A DNA stretch of 64,000 nt from Anaerostipes rhamnosivorans (GTDB lineage Bacteria > Bacillota > Clostridia > Lachnospirales > Lachnospiraceae), in contig NZ_CP040058.1 in the NCBI RefSeq assembly GCF_005280655.1, positions 3,279,001 through 3,343,000 on the forward strand, read 5' to 3'. Positions 33,704 through 42,502 of this stretch are shown here, piece after piece. Under the pieces are notes generated by a model. The model saw nothing but the letters and a program-made list of their open reading frames with translations, was not told where the DNA came from and made no database searches. Numbering within the stretch: position 1 is the first letter of the stretch; each line of letters begins with the position of its first letter. A program made the position numbers and the translations under genes.

Positions 33704-33820
33704 TTATCTCAATAATAACCGGAAAGCCACCAGCATTACGATCCCTGCGGTTATCAGCAGCAAAGACTTATAGAAATACTTCACTTCCCAAACTTCGTGT
33801 CTCCTTGAACTCTTCCTCAC
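33704..33820 (-). CDS. 38-residue single-pass membrane micropeptide (paralogue 2)
   Basis: The peptide reads VRKSSRRHEVWEVKY, then FYKSLLLITAGIVMLVAFR and LLLR, with a basic N-terminus and one membrane helix. The best start is a GTG at 33820, 9 bases after AAGGAG; an ATG three codons earlier touches that site. With this start the length equals that of paralogue 1, and the two align without gaps. A terminator follows. Function unknown. Confidence 0.6.
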   Translation of the reverse strand: MRKSSRRHEVWEVKYFYKSLLLITAGIVMLVAFRLLLR

Positions 33821-34072
33821 CCATACCATCTCCTTCTCTTTTCCTCTTCCTTTGAAGAGACAGGCAGCGGTCCGTATCGCCGCCCACATCCAGTAAGATT
33901 GTTAAAACATTGGTCAAAGTTTCCGTTCACATAGGTCAGTCGTATGTTGGAAATATCTTGTATTGTTATAAAAAATTAAAACTTTTGTAACTTTATTATA
34001 CCAACTCTTACAAGAAATTTCAACTATTGGATTAGTTAATTTTTGTGAGAATATTTAGTAAATATTACCTTA
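33821..34072. other. AT-rich intergenic stretch between micropeptide and spoIIR genes
   Basis: About 250 bp without a credible gene. It should hold the promoter of the micropeptide genes on the minus strand and the end of spoIIR; no convincing -10/-35 pair or terminator was found. Confidence 0.5.
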
Positions 34073-34675
34073 TCACTCCAGCCACTGCAAAAACCATGGC
34101 AGCTTCTTTTTTTTCTTCTCCAGCTTCTTCACTCCTTTTTCCCCCACCTGTTGCTCCAGTTTTTTTCTGGTCTTTTTGTCTTTGGCTGCCTCACTCTCCT
34201 TTGTAATGCAGAGATCCGGAAACATCACGCACCACCAGTTATGGCCTGCAGCATCTCCAAGATCGATTCTCAGCGCATCGTAAGTACCTTTTGGAAAAAC
34301 ATAGCTTCCGTAATCTTTTTGGGGGAATTCTTCTCTGGTCATATACACTTTCACCGGGAGCTCCCTTCCGTTTTTCTTTAATGTAGTCTTAGCCACTTTT
34401 GCAATTTCCTGTTTCTTGCTGGCCAATACTTTCTCGGCTTCTTCCTTTGTCTTTGCATGTTCCATATACGGCTTTAAATACTTTACGACCTGATCCCGGA
34501 CCAGCAGCTTTTCAGCCTGGTCTTTTTTGCTGTCGCTGTTTGCGCGGATATGGAATCGCACAACTTTCTGCTTTATATTTTCATTCACTCTGTCATCTTT
34601 TCCTTTTGACCATACAGCGCCGAGGATCACGGCAGCGGCCAGGAACAGCATCCAGATCTTTGATTTTTTCTTCAT
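34073..34675 (-). CDS. spoIIR: Stage II sporulation protein R
   Basis: A forespore-secreted signal protein that triggers SpoIIGA-dependent processing of pro-sigma-E in the mother cell. The 200-residue protein has a signal or anchor segment (about 7-23), then VRFHIRANSDSKKDQAEKLLVRD (about 39-61) and HNWWCVMFPDLC (about 145-156), both family signatures. The tail is lysine-rich, which is unusual. It points to a spore former. A sigma-F promoter would be expected upstream but I could not identify one with confidence. Confidence 0.93.
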   Translation of the reverse strand: MKKKSKIWMLFLAAAVILGAVWSKGKDDRVNENIKQKVVRFHIRANSDSKKDQAEKLLVRDQVVKYLKPYMEHAKTKEEAEKVLASKKQEIAKVAKTTLKKNGRELPVKVYMTREEFPQKDYGSYVFPKGTYDALRIDLGDAAGHNWWCVMFPDLCITKESEAAKDKKTRKKLEQQVGEKGVKKLEKKKKKLPWFLQWLE

Positions 34676-34807
34676 ACTATGAACATGCCCGGATTTTCTA
34701 AATTTTAAACATGAAAACTTTTATCAGATACCCAGTGGACAAGTAGGAAATGCCGCGTTACGATGGAGCTGGCTAAAAATTTAACACACCAAATTTCAAA
34801 TCCGGGG

Positions 34808-34940
34808 TTGACATCCTGGTGTCAGGTATAGTATTTTAAAGTCATAAGTCATATGACTGACGGACAAGTGGAGTTTACCACAGGAAGTATGACAACGAAT
34901 TTTTAGCCGACCGTCTGGGCACTTTGCCTGGACGTGCGGC
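34808..34940 (+). promoter_or_regulatory. ZTP (pfl-type) riboswitch with promoter and terminator
   Basis: A TTGACA -35 (34808-34813) precedes the RNA; the -10 is less clear. From 34849 the RNA has GTCATA...TATGAC (34888-34893) as P1, the conserved TGACTGACGGACA, and a GTGG...CCAC hairpin. The 3' element GCCGACCGTCTGGGC comes next, matching the CCGNCYGGGC signature. That element is the 5' arm of a terminator whose stem ends at 34940 before a T7 run. ZTP, the stress signal for low 10-formyl-THF, would stop termination and turn on pflA/pflB. The position before pfl genes is the one that gave the motif its name. Confidence 0.9.
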
Positions 34941-35014
34941 TTTTTTTATTCCATTAGGAAAGTTCTGCGAACCTCCCTATGAAATAAAAAAGCCCTGCAG
35001 GCAGTATGCACACC
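34941..35014 (+). repeat. Palindromic repeat behind the ZTP riboswitch terminator
   Basis: Starting in the terminator's T run is TTTTTTTATTCCATTAGGAAAG...CTCCCTATGAAATAAAAAAG, then GCCCTGCAGGCAGTATGCACAC. It matches the element upstream of ileS (3801-3862, opposite strand) across the palindrome and the tail. It lies between the riboswitch and pflA. Confidence 0.8.
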
Positions 35015-35048
35015 AGGCAGCCAATCAACATTTTTACAGGAGGTTCCT

Positions 35049-35774
35049 ATGATTGTTGGACACATCCATTCCATGGAATCCATGGGATTAGTCGATGGCC
35101 CCGGCATCCGCACCGTGATCTTTTTTCAGGGCTGTGCCCTCCGGTGTAAGTTCTGTCACAACCCAGACACCTGGGAATTTACAGGTGGTGAAGAACTGAC
35201 CCCGGAAGCGCTGGTCAAAAAGATCTCCCGCTTCAAACCGTACTTTAAGCAGAACGGCGGAGTAACCTTTTCGGGTGGAGAGCCGCTGATGCAGCCGGAG
35301 TTTTTACTGGAAACATTAAAACTCTGCAAACAGGAAGAAATTCATACATGCATTGACACCGCCGGCGTTGGACAGGGAAATTACGACGAGATTCTTTCTT
35401 ACACAGATCTTGTACTTCTGGATCTCAAAGAAATAACAAAACCGGCATACGAGTCTATGACCGGAAGGCCTATGGACCGTTTTGATGAATTTTTAGAGGC
35501 ATTAAAACGAAACGGCACAAAGATCTGGATCCGGCATGTAGTGGTTCCGGGGCTTACGGACAGCGAAGAACACATGAGGGAATTAAAAGCATACATAGAC
35601 CGAATACCCAACGTGGAAAAGGTAGAACTGCTTCCCTATCATTTGCTCGGCATCAATAAATATGAGGTGATGAATCTTTCTTATCCTCTCTCAAATGTTC
35701 CGGCAATGGACAAGGAACAAACCAGACACTTTCAGGAAACCTATTTTAATCAATATGGAGGAAAACAATGTTAA
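35049..35774 (+). CDS. pflA: Pyruvate formate-lyase activating enzyme
   Basis: A radical SAM enzyme that installs the glycyl radical on PflB. The 241-residue protein has the CX3CX2C cluster motif CALRCKFC (Cys29, 33, 36), [11 protein letters not shown] (about 76-86) and the LLDLKE region. AGGAGGTTCCT precedes the ATG. Its gene comes before pflB and overlaps it by 7 bases, the reverse of the usual order. Confidence 0.97.
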   Translation: MIVGHIHSMESMGLVDGPGIRTVIFFQGCALRCKFCHNPDTWEFTGGEELTPEALVKKISRFKPYFKQNGGVTFSGGEPLMQPEFLLETLKLCKQEEIHTCIDTAGVGQGNYDEILSYTDLVLLDLKEITKPAYESMTGRPMDRFDEFLEALKRNGTKIWIRHVVVPGLTDSEEHMRELKAYIDRIPNVEKVELLPYHLLGINKYEVMNLSYPLSNVPAMDKEQTRHFQETYFNQYGGKQC

Positions 35775-37999
35775 ACCAATGGAACGGCTTTAAAGAAGGA
35801 AAATGGACTAAGGAAACGAACGTAAGGGATTTTATCCAGAAAAACTATACATTGTACGAAGGTGATGACACCTTCCTGGCAGGTGTTACCGATAGAACTC
35901 AAAAAGTGTGGAACAAATGCGAAGAACTGCTCTCAGAGGAGACAAAAAAAGGCGGCGTTTTAGATGTGGAAACTGACATTATTTCCGGCATTACAAACTT
36001 TGCCCCTGGATACATCGACAAAGAAAATGAAGTCATTGTCGGTCTCCAGACAGATGCGCCCCTGAAACGTATCGTCAACTTATACGGCGGAAAAAGGATG
36101 GCCCATTCTTCCCTGGAACAGTATGGATATAAGCTGAATCCAGAAATTGACCGCCACTTCAATGAATACCGCAAAACACATAATGAAGGTGTGTTTGATG
36201 CATATCCGCAGCGCACAAGACTTGCAAGGACTGCAGGACTTTTAACTGGTCTTCCGGATGCATACGGACGCGGACGTGTCATCGGCGACTACCGCCGTGT
36301 CGCTCTTTACGGAATTGATTATCTTGTGGAAGAAAAGAAACGTGACCTGGATGCCCTGGACGGACCGATGAGTGAAGAACGTATCCGCGCAAGAGAAGAA
36401 GTATCCGAACAGATCCGCGCTTTAGGGGATATCAAAGAAATGGCTGCGTCCTACGGAGTTGACATCTCCAAGCCTGCATCTAACGCGAAAGAAGCAGTAC
36501 AGGCCTTGTACATGGCTTATCTCGCCGGTGTAAAGGAAAACAACGGAGCTGCCACATCCCTCGGACGTACCTCTACCTTCCTTGATATTTACATCCAGCG
36601 TGACCTTGAAAGCGGAGTTCTGACCGAAAAAGAAGCACAGGAACTGATTGACCAGTTTATTATCAAGCTGCGTCTTGTGAGACATTTAAGAACGCCGGAA
36701 TATGATGAGCTGTTCGGCGGTGATCCTACCTGGATCACAGAGTCTATCGGCGGCATCGGCATTAACAGCAAACCATTGGTAACTAAGACTTCTTTCCGTT
36801 ACCTCCACACTCTGTACAACCTGGGAACCGCACCGGAGCCAAACCTGACCGTACTCTGGTCTGAGAAGCTTCCAGCAAACTTCAAGAAGTTCTGCTCCAA
36901 GGTTTCCATTGATACAGATTCCATTCAGTACGAAAACGACGACGTTATGCGCCCGATCTACGGAGACGATTACGCTATCGCCTGCTGTGTATCTGCAATG
37001 AAGGTCGGAAAACAGACCCAGCTGTTTGGTGCTCGCTGCAACCTTGCCAAATCTCTGTTATACGCTATCAACGGCGGTATCGACGAGAAGAAAGGCATTG
37101 AAGTTATCCCTGGAATTGAACCGATCACTGATGACGTACTGGATTATGACAAGGTTTGGACAAACTATAAAAAGGTTCTGGCCTATGTGGCAGAATTGTA
37201 TGTAGATACTGTCAACATCATTCATTACATGCACGATAAATACGCTTACGAGGCAAGCCAGTTTGCACTGCACGATACAAACCTGGAACGTATCGCTGCA
37301 TACGGCGTTGCGGGGCTTTCCATCGCAGCGGATTCTTTATCAGCGATCAAATATGCTACTGTGAAGCCAGTACGAAATGAAAACGGCGTGGCTGTGGACT
37401 TTGAGACCGAAGGAGAATTCCCAAAATACGGAAACGATGATGACCGGGCAGATGATCTGGCTGTAAATACTGTGACTTTATTCTCTGAGGAATTAAAGAA
37501 ACACCCAATCTATAGAAATGCGATCCATACATTGTCCGCACTTACCATCACATCCAATGTTATGTACGGTAAGAAGACAGGGTCTACACCAGACGGAAGA
37601 AAATTAGGGGAGCCTCTCGCTCCTGGGGCAAACCCAATGCACGGACGCGACAACAGCGGTGCCCTGGCTTCCTTAAACTCTGTTGCCAAGATCCCTTATC
37701 GCGACGTGTGCCAGGACGGTGTATCCAACACCTTCTCCATCGTACCGGAAGCTTTGGGAAAAGATCAGGACCAGAGAGAAGAAAACCTTGCAAACATCCT
37801 GGACGGATACTTTGTACAGGGAGCCCATCACCTGAATGTCAATGTATTTAACCGTGAGACATTGATCGATGCCATGGAGAACCCGGACAAATACCCGACA
37901 CTGACCATCCGTGTTTCTGGATATGCGGTTAACTTTAACAAGCTTTCCAGAGAGCAGCAGGAAGAGGTCGTAAGAAGAACTTTCCACGAAGGAATGTAA
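35768..37999 (+). CDS. pflB: Formate C-acetyltransferase (pyruvate formate-lyase)
   Basis: Splits pyruvate with CoA into acetyl-CoA and formate in anaerobic metabolism. The 743-residue glycyl radical enzyme has the catalytic cysteine pair in [11 protein letters not shown] (about 405-406) and the radical glycine in RVSGYAVNF (about 717) near the C-terminus. Length is normal. ZTP control fits, because formate feeds the 10-formyl-THF pool. Confidence 0.98.
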   Translation: MLNQWNGFKEGKWTKETNVRDFIQKNYTLYEGDDTFLAGVTDRTQKVWNKCEELLSEETKKGGVLDVETDIISGITNFAPGYIDKENEVIVGLQTDAPLKRIVNLYGGKRMAHSSLEQYGYKLNPEIDRHFNEYRKTHNEGVFDAYPQRTRLARTAGLLTGLPDAYGRGRVIGDYRRVALYGIDYLVEEKKRDLDALDGPMSEERIRAREEVSEQIRALGDIKEMAASYGVDISKPASNAKEAVQALYMAYLAGVKENNGAATSLGRTSTFLDIYIQRDLESGVLTEKEAQELIDQFIIKLRLVRHLRTPEYDELFGGDPTWITESIGGIGINSKPLVTKTSFRYLHTLYNLGTAPEPNLTVLWSEKLPANFKKFCSKVSIDTDSIQYENDDVMRPIYGDDYAIACCVSAMKVGKQTQLFGARCNLAKSLLYAINGGIDEKKGIEVIPGIEPITDDVLDYDKVWTNYKKVLAYVAELYVDTVNIIHYMHDKYAYEASQFALHDTNLERIAAYGVAGLSIAADSLSAIKYATVKPVRNENGVAVDFETEGEFPKYGNDDDRADDLAVNTVTLFSEELKKHPIYRNAIHTLSALTITSNVMYGKKTGSTPDGRKLGEPLAPGANPMHGRDNSGALASLNSVAKIPYRDVCQDGVSNTFSIVPEALGKDQDQREENLANILDGYFVQGAHHLNVNVFNRETLIDAMENPDKYPTLTIRVSGYAVNFNKLSREQQEEVVRRTFHEGM

Positions 38000-38086
38000 G
38001 TCTGCCTGTATTGACGATAAGGCTAATGGGATATATGATATATATAGCAATTATATAAGCTCATAATATGGTTGAGCGTTTCTACC

Positions 38087-38153
38087 AACTGCCGTAAATA
38101 GTTGATTATAATTCATTGAATTATGATCATCAGCTATTTACGGCAGTTTTTGT
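38087..38153 (+). terminator. Long-stem terminator after pflB
   Basis: A 15-bp perfect outer stem, AACTGCCGTAAATAG (38087-38101) with CTATTTACGGCAGTT (38134-38148), and an inner TATAATTCA/TGAATTATA-like pairing, ending in a TTTTTG tract. It is unusually long for a terminator. Confidence 0.8.
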
Positions 38154-38193
38154 TACATCATATTAGAGTACCTTAAAAGAAAGAAGGGTTTGA

Positions 38194-38829
38194 ATGGATT
38201 ACAAATACTTAAGAATGGAAGATTGCAAGAGAAAAGAGCATTTTGAATATTTTAACAGTTTAAGTTACCCATATGTTGGACTGACCGTAAACATTGATAT
38301 TACAAGTTTATTAAATACGACAAAAGCAGAAAATCTCCCGTTTTTTCTTACCATCTGCTACTGCGTTTCAAAAGCGGCAAATGGTATTCCGGAATTTAGG
38401 CAGCGGATACTCCATCATAAAATCATAGAATTTGATAACTGCAAAACATCTCATACGCTGGCATTAGAGGACGGTACCTATTGCTATTGTACCCTTGACA
38501 GTACTGTCCCTTTTTCAGAGTTTCTACCTTATGCGGTCCGGGAACAGGAGGCCGCAAAGCAGAATAGAACTATAAACGAAGATGATGATATATGCGGCAA
38601 GATTTTTATTTCCTCGTTGCCCTGGATTTCTTACACCTCTCTTGTTCAGCCTGTACCTATTCCAGCAGATAGTAATCCAAGAATCACATGGGGAAAGTAT
38701 TTTGTTCAGGAAGGTAAGGTGATGATGCCTGTCTCTGTGCTGTGCCATCATGGCCTAGTTGATGGGATACACATTGCTGACTTCTATAAATTATTGGACA
38801 AACATATTCTTGCAATCTGTCAGCCATAG
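38194..38829 (+). CDS. Chloramphenicol acetyltransferase-like protein
   Basis: The 211-residue protein has the CAT-family catalytic motif HHGLVDGIHI near residue 190 and an overall length like CatA (about 215-220). Other CAT features such as SLPW are present. CAT-like xenobiotic acetyltransferases with other or unknown substrates are common in Clostridia, so resistance to chloramphenicol should not be assumed. It lies next to an ABC-F gene and a GNAT, in a small group of antibiotic-defence-like genes. Confidence 0.85.
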   Translation: MDYKYLRMEDCKRKEHFEYFNSLSYPYVGLTVNIDITSLLNTTKAENLPFFLTICYCVSKAANGIPEFRQRILHHKIIEFDNCKTSHTLALEDGTYCYCTLDSTVPFSEFLPYAVREQEAAKQNRTINEDDDICGKIFISSLPWISYTSLVQPVPIPADSNPRITWGKYFVQEGKVMMPVSVLCHHGLVDGIHIADFYKLLDKHILAICQP

Positions 38830-38868
38830 CCCAATATTAAGACATAGGCGATTCAAGGACGTAAAGAC

Positions 38869-38897
38869 TTGACAGAGAAAATCGGGCGTGCTATAGT
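38869..38897 (+). promoter_or_regulatory. Promoter of the ABC-F leader transcript
   Basis: TTGACA (38869-38874), 17-base spacer and TATAGT (38892-38897), with TGC before the -10. A near-consensus, strong promoter. Confidence 0.88.
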
Positions 38898-38933
38898 TTT
38901 GGCATTGAAATTTTTGATAAAAGGAGAAATAAC

Positions 38934-39029
38934 ATGGGCGTTAACATGACAGACCAGCTTACAAGGCGAAACAGCTCTGTACAATTCAGAACGATGAAAC
39001 ATTGTGCAGAGTACGGCGGTAAGCTTTAA
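38934..39029 (+). CDS. Putative 31-residue leader peptide of the ABC-F gene
   Basis: An ATG with AAAAGGAGAAATAAC upstream opens a 31-codon frame (MGVNMTDQLTRRNSSVQFRT...YGGKL). It is the first ORF of the transcript. Terminators and a second short frame lie between it and the ABC-F gene. In ABC-F and other antibiotic-resistance genes such leaders stall ribosomes when the drug is present. No relation to a known leader peptide was recognised. Confidence 0.65.
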   Translation: MGVNMTDQLTRRNSSVQFRTMKHCAEYGGKL

Positions 39030-39113
39030 GATTTCATCGGGAGACAGATTAAGCAAAAGGATCGGCTGCACCAGCAGTCCTTATTTTGTTACCCGTCTTC
39101 CCGGAGGACCCCC

Positions 39114-39239
39114 ATGATACAGGCTGCGGACAATGTTTTGTCCGCAGCCTTTTGTTGTTTCTATAACATAGTGACTTTTATGTCCGGCAGAAGGCGAGAT
39201 CCATGTGTGTATCTTTGTCTTCTGCCTTTTTTATATTAA
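39114..39239 (+). CDS. Putative second upstream ORF overlapping both attenuator terminators
   Basis: GGAGG lies 6 bases before an ATG that opens 41 codons, covering both terminator hairpins to a TAA at 39239. The peptide (MIQAADNVLSAAFCCFYN and so on) is cysteine-rich and unlikely to be a useful protein. Ribosomes translating it would melt the terminators, so its role may be the act of translation. It could also be a chance frame. Confidence 0.4.
   Translation: MIQAADNVLSAAFCCFYNIVTFMSGRRRDPCVYLCLLPFLY
39122..39234 (+). terminator. Tandem terminators of the ABC-F attenuator
   Basis: Terminator 1 is GGCTGCGGACA...TGTCCGCAGCC with TTTTGTTG (39122-39160). Terminator 2 is GGCAGAAG...CTTCTGCC with TTTTTT (39186-39234). 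Both lie between the leader peptide and the ABC-F start, the pattern of transcription attenuation. A GGCTGC at 39064-39069 copies the start of terminator 1 and could pair with its 3' arm as an antiterminator. Confidence 0.85.
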
Positions 39240-39283
39240 TTATAATGCTTGCCACCCGCTTATCAGAAAGGAACCATACGATT

Positions 39284-40819
39284 ATGAGTTTATTAGAGAT
39301 TAAAGAATTATCCCATATCTTTGGTGATAAAATATTATTTGAAAATACAGAATTCCAGCTTAACAAGGGAGAACACGTTGGAATTGTAGGCCCCAACGGG
39401 GCAGGAAAGAGCACCCTTTTAAACATCTGTACCGGACAGATCACTCCTGACTCAGGCCGTGTCATCTGGCAACCGAAGGCTTCTTATGGATGCCTGGACC
39501 AGTATGCGCACATGGAGTCTGAGATCACCATTGCAGACTTTTTGAGATCAGCTTTCCATGAGTTGTATACCATGGAAGAACAGATGAATCTTCTGTATGC
39601 ACAGGCGGCCTCAGGAGATGAAGAATCTCTCTCCCGTGCTGCCCGATACCAGGAGCAGCTGGAGACGAGAGATTTTTACCAGACTGACACCCGGATTGAA
39701 CAGGTGGCATCCGGTCTGGGTCTGCTCCCCTTAGGCCTTGACCGCAAGGTTGGACAGATCAGCGGCGGGCAGCGCGCAAAGGTGATCCTTGCGAAGCTTC
39801 TATTAGAAAAGCCCTCTGTCCTGCTGCTGGATGAGCCCACCAACTTCTTAGATAAAGAGCATGTGACATGGCTGTCAGACTACCTCTCAGGGCTATCCAA
39901 TGCCTTTATGGTGGTCTCCCATGACAATGACTTTTTGGAGAAGACCGTCAACCGCATATGTGATCTGCAAAACAAAAGCCTGACAAAATATTATGGAACC
40001 TACTCTGAGTTCTTAAAGAAGAAAACATTTTTACAGGAAGAGTCTGTCCGCCGTTATGCTGCCCAACAGAAAAGGATCAAAGAAACAGAAGATTTTATCC
40101 GCAGAAACATTGCGGGAAGGAAATCTAAGATGGCCAAAGGACGCCAGAAACAGCTTGAGAGGATCGACCGATTAGATGACCCTGCCTTGACAACACCCCG
40201 CCCGCATTTTAACTTCTCCACTCTGCCCGTGACCAATGCGGATCATTTATCCGTCAGAAATATGGCAGTGGGTTATGAGTATCCGTTGCTCTCCGGTCTT
40301 TCATTTGCTGTAAAAGGAGGGCAGAAACTTGTGATCACAGGTTTCAACGGGATCGGAAAATCCACACTGCTGAAAACCCTGACTGGACAGATAAAGGCTC
40401 TTCACGGAACATTTTCTTTTTCAGAACAGGTCACTTTAGGATACTTTGAACAGGACCTAGTCTGGCAGGATCCATCCCGGACACCGGTCCAGACCGTATC
40501 AGATCATGATCCCGCCCTTCCGGTAAAAAAGGTCCGACAGCATCTGGCCCGGTGCGGTATCTCCAGCCAGCATGCAAGGCAGGAGATAGGCACATTAAGC
40601 GGCGGCGAACAGGCCAAGGTTAAATTGTGCCTGCTGACCTTGAGACCCTGCAACTTTTTGATCATGGATGAGCCCACAAATCATTTGGACGTGCAGGCAA
40701 AGGAGGCCCTGAAGGCTGCCCTGGAAAACTTTCCGGGTACAGTACTGCTCGTATCCCACGAGGAATCCTTTTACCGGGACTGGGCGGACCGTATTATCTG
40801 TGTGGGAATGATAAAATGA
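39284..40819 (+). CDS. ABC-F ATPase, probable ribosomal-protection type
   Basis: The 511-residue soluble protein has two ABC domains: Walker A GPNGAGKST (about 34-42) with signature ISGGQRAKV, and GFNGIGKST (about 357-365) with LSGGEQAKV, joined by a charged interdomain linker (about 240-300). No membrane segments are present. ABC-F proteins bind ribosomes and free them from antibiotics or help stalled translation. The attenuator leader suggests drug-inducible expression, as for resistance-type members. The start at 39284 has AAAGGA about 11 bases upstream; a longer frame would overlap the second terminator. Confidence 0.9.
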   Translation: MSLLEIKELSHIFGDKILFENTEFQLNKGEHVGIVGPNGAGKSTLLNICTGQITPDSGRVIWQPKASYGCLDQYAHMESEITIADFLRSAFHELYTMEEQMNLLYAQAASGDEESLSRAARYQEQLETRDFYQTDTRIEQVASGLGLLPLGLDRKVGQISGGQRAKVILAKLLLEKPSVLLLDEPTNFLDKEHVTWLSDYLSGLSNAFMVVSHDNDFLEKTVNRICDLQNKSLTKYYGTYSEFLKKKTFLQEESVRRYAAQQKRIKETEDFIRRNIAGRKSKMAKGRQKQLERIDRLDDPALTTPRPHFNFSTLPVTNADHLSVRNMAVGYEYPLLSGLSFAVKGGQKLVITGFNGIGKSTLLKTLTGQIKALHGTFSFSEQVTLGYFEQDLVWQDPSRTPVQTVSDHDPALPVKKVRQHLARCGISSQHARQEIGTLSGGEQAKVKLCLLTLRPCNFLIMDEPTNHLDVQAKEALKAALENFPGTVLLVSHEESFYRDWADRIICVGMIK

Positions 40820-40862
40820 CTTTATAGCAGAGATGTAGTAATATAAGCATAACAGAAAAAAA

Positions 40863-40980
40863 TCATCGTAGAATGGGACCTTCTGCTTAGCCGTCATCCC
40901 TATCCAGCAGACATTAGGTCCATTTTCTACAGCATTCTAAGAACCGAACGGAAATCATGTGGAACATGTCATACTTTATC
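40863..40980 (+). repeat. Dispersed intergenic repeat, copy B
   Basis: Matches the right two-thirds of the repeat at 20392-20582, from ATCGTAGAATGGGACC to GTCATACTTTATC, with a deletion of about 13 bases in one arm of the inner inverted repeat. The left palindrome is missing. It lies between the ABC-F and GNAT genes. Confidence 0.75.
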
Positions 40981-40999
40981 AATGTTTGAGGAGGACTAT

Positions 41000-41428
41000 A
41001 TGTGCATAAATAAAACCGACATCTTAATATCTCAGGAACTTTCCGTTTCTGATTTTTTATCCCTCCGCAGACAGGTGGACTTCCAGCCGTTGAGCATAAC
41101 TCAGGCTGAAAACATATTAAAGAATACCACCTATATCACTGCTGCATATGACGGCAGCAAATGCATCGGCCTGACCCGTCTGCTTTTTGATTATGGAACC
41201 GATGCATATATCACAGATGTCATCGTCCACCCTGAGTATCAGGGATACGGCATCGGAAAAATGCTGATCAAAGATGTACTCCTGTTTATAAAGGAGAAAT
41301 CTTCTCCCCATACGATTGTCACATGCAGCCTTTATGCAAATAAAGGAAAAGAGATGTTTTATGAAAAGCTTGGGTTCTCCAGGCTCCCCAATGAGAAATA
41401 TGGCGGCGGGATGGCAATCGATCTGTGA
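41000..41428 (+). CDS. GNAT family N-acetyltransferase
   Basis: The 142-residue protein has the GNAT core VIVHPEYQGYGIGKMLIKD (about 74-92), with the acetyl-CoA pyrophosphate loop. The start at 41000 follows GAGGAGGACTAT; an upstream ATG would put that site inside the coding sequence. The substrate is unknown. Confidence 0.9.
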   Translation: MCINKTDILISQELSVSDFLSLRRQVDFQPLSITQAENILKNTTYITAAYDGSKCIGLTRLLFDYGTDAYITDVIVHPEYQGYGIGKMLIKDVLLFIKEKSSPHTIVTCSLYANKGKEMFYEKLGFSRLPNEKYGGGMAIDL

Positions 41429-41449
41429 GATGGGCCTGCTTTCATTTAA

Positions 41450-41638
41450 TTACTGCACGTCATGCTTCTTGTCAACCTGACTTCCGATGATGGTACCTGC
41501 ACAAATGAAGATGATAAGTAAAACAGCACCCAACAGATTTCTTCCCATGCACACTGAGAAGATCATAGCGATAACTCCTGTTATGCCGCCTGTTAAAGCT
41601 CCTAATCTTTTATAGGTTCTTGTTTCAAACTGCTTCAC
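41450..41638 (-). CDS. Small membrane protein of 62 residues
   Basis: Two hydrophobic helices (about 12-29 and 35-52) follow a basic N-terminus, and the end is GSQVDKKHDVQ. The layout resembles DUF2273-like small membrane proteins, but the match is loose. The start is a GTG with AAGGAG six bases upstream. It follows the DeoR gene and may be the last gene of that unit. Confidence 0.65.
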   Translation of the reverse strand: MKQFETRTYKRLGALTGGITGVIAMIFSVCMGRNLLGAVLLIIFICAGTIIGSQVDKKHDVQ

Positions 41639-41678
41639 ACCTCACTCCTTCTATTACTCAAAAATCATATAGAAAATG

Positions 41679-42449
41679 TTACACAATGATTTCTGTTCCA
41701 AACTCTTTAAGAGCTGCCCTCACCTGCTCTGAGGGCTCTGTTTCACAGATGACACCATCGATCTGAGTAAAATCCGCAAATACATAGTTAGCCTGGAAAT
41801 CAAACTTCTTTGTCTCCATCATCAGGTAGCTTCTGCGGCTTTTGCTAATGGCACTTTGCTTCATGGCCCCGTCCTCCGGAACGTAGGTTGTGATGGCGTT
41901 TTCCATGACATCCGCTCCCACAACTCCCATAAAACAAAGATCGAACCTGAAGTTTTCCATCATAGAAAGTGTCAGGTTCCCTAGAAATCCTATCTGGGAG
42001 CGGTTGAATTCCCCTCCCAAAAGGATAAAACCAGTACTGCCGCCCGCCGCAAACACATTGGCGATATCCAGCATACAACTCACTACTGTGACCTGCCGTT
42101 TTGTTCTGATGATCTCCCTTGCCAGCTCCAGATTCGTCGTAGAGGTGTCCAGAAACACTACATCCCCGTCCTTTATGAGCTTTACCGCCTTTTTTGCGAT
42201 CCTTTGTTTCTCTTTGAGATTTTTTTCTTTTCTGGAAGAAACCGCATTGGTGTGCCCCGGATGCTGGCTTTCCGCCAAAACGGCACCCCCATAAGCGCGT
42301 TTTAAAAGATGGCGGCCTTCCATGCTGGCCAGATCTTTTCGGATACAGTCTTCCGTCACTTTAAACATCTGGCTCAGTTCTTTCACTTTTACTTTTTGAT
42401 TTTCATGCAAAAGCTCTAGAATCTTTTGCTGTCTTTCTTCTACAAACAT
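41679..42449 (-). CDS. DeoR-family transcriptional regulator
   Basis: The 256-residue protein has an N-terminal HTH with RQQKILELLHENQKVKVKELSQMFKVTEDCIRKDL (about 6-40) and the sugar-phosphate-sensing domain with DVVFLDTSTTNLELA and LLGGEFNRSQIGF. Such proteins repress sugar genes and respond to phosphosugars. It is the third regulator in a row beside the alpha-glucoside PTS cluster. Confidence 0.93.
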   Translation of the reverse strand: MFVEERQQKILELLHENQKVKVKELSQMFKVTEDCIRKDLASMEGRHLLKRAYGGAVLAESQHPGHTNAVSSRKEKNLKEKQRIAKKAVKLIKDGDVVFLDTSTTNLELAREIIRTKRQVTVVSCMLDIANVFAAGGSTGFILLGGEFNRSQIGFLGNLTLSMMENFRFDLCFMGVVGADVMENAITTYVPEDGAMKQSAISKSRRSYLMMETKKFDFQANYVFADFTQIDGVICETEPSEQVRAALKEFGTEIIV

Positions 42450-42502
42450 GCTCTGTCTCCACCTGTTTTTTATTTTATTCTACCATATCCCGGCCCGGCA
42501 TA

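Noticed and set aside
38087..38153. Treating the long palindrome after pflB as another copy of the dispersed repeat family
   Set aside because: It shares only a short CTATTTAC-like segment; position and T run make it a terminator.
38194..38829. Calling the CAT-like gene a chloramphenicol resistance gene
   Set aside because: The catalytic motif fits the superfamily, but many clostridial members have other or unknown substrates; resistance would need testing.
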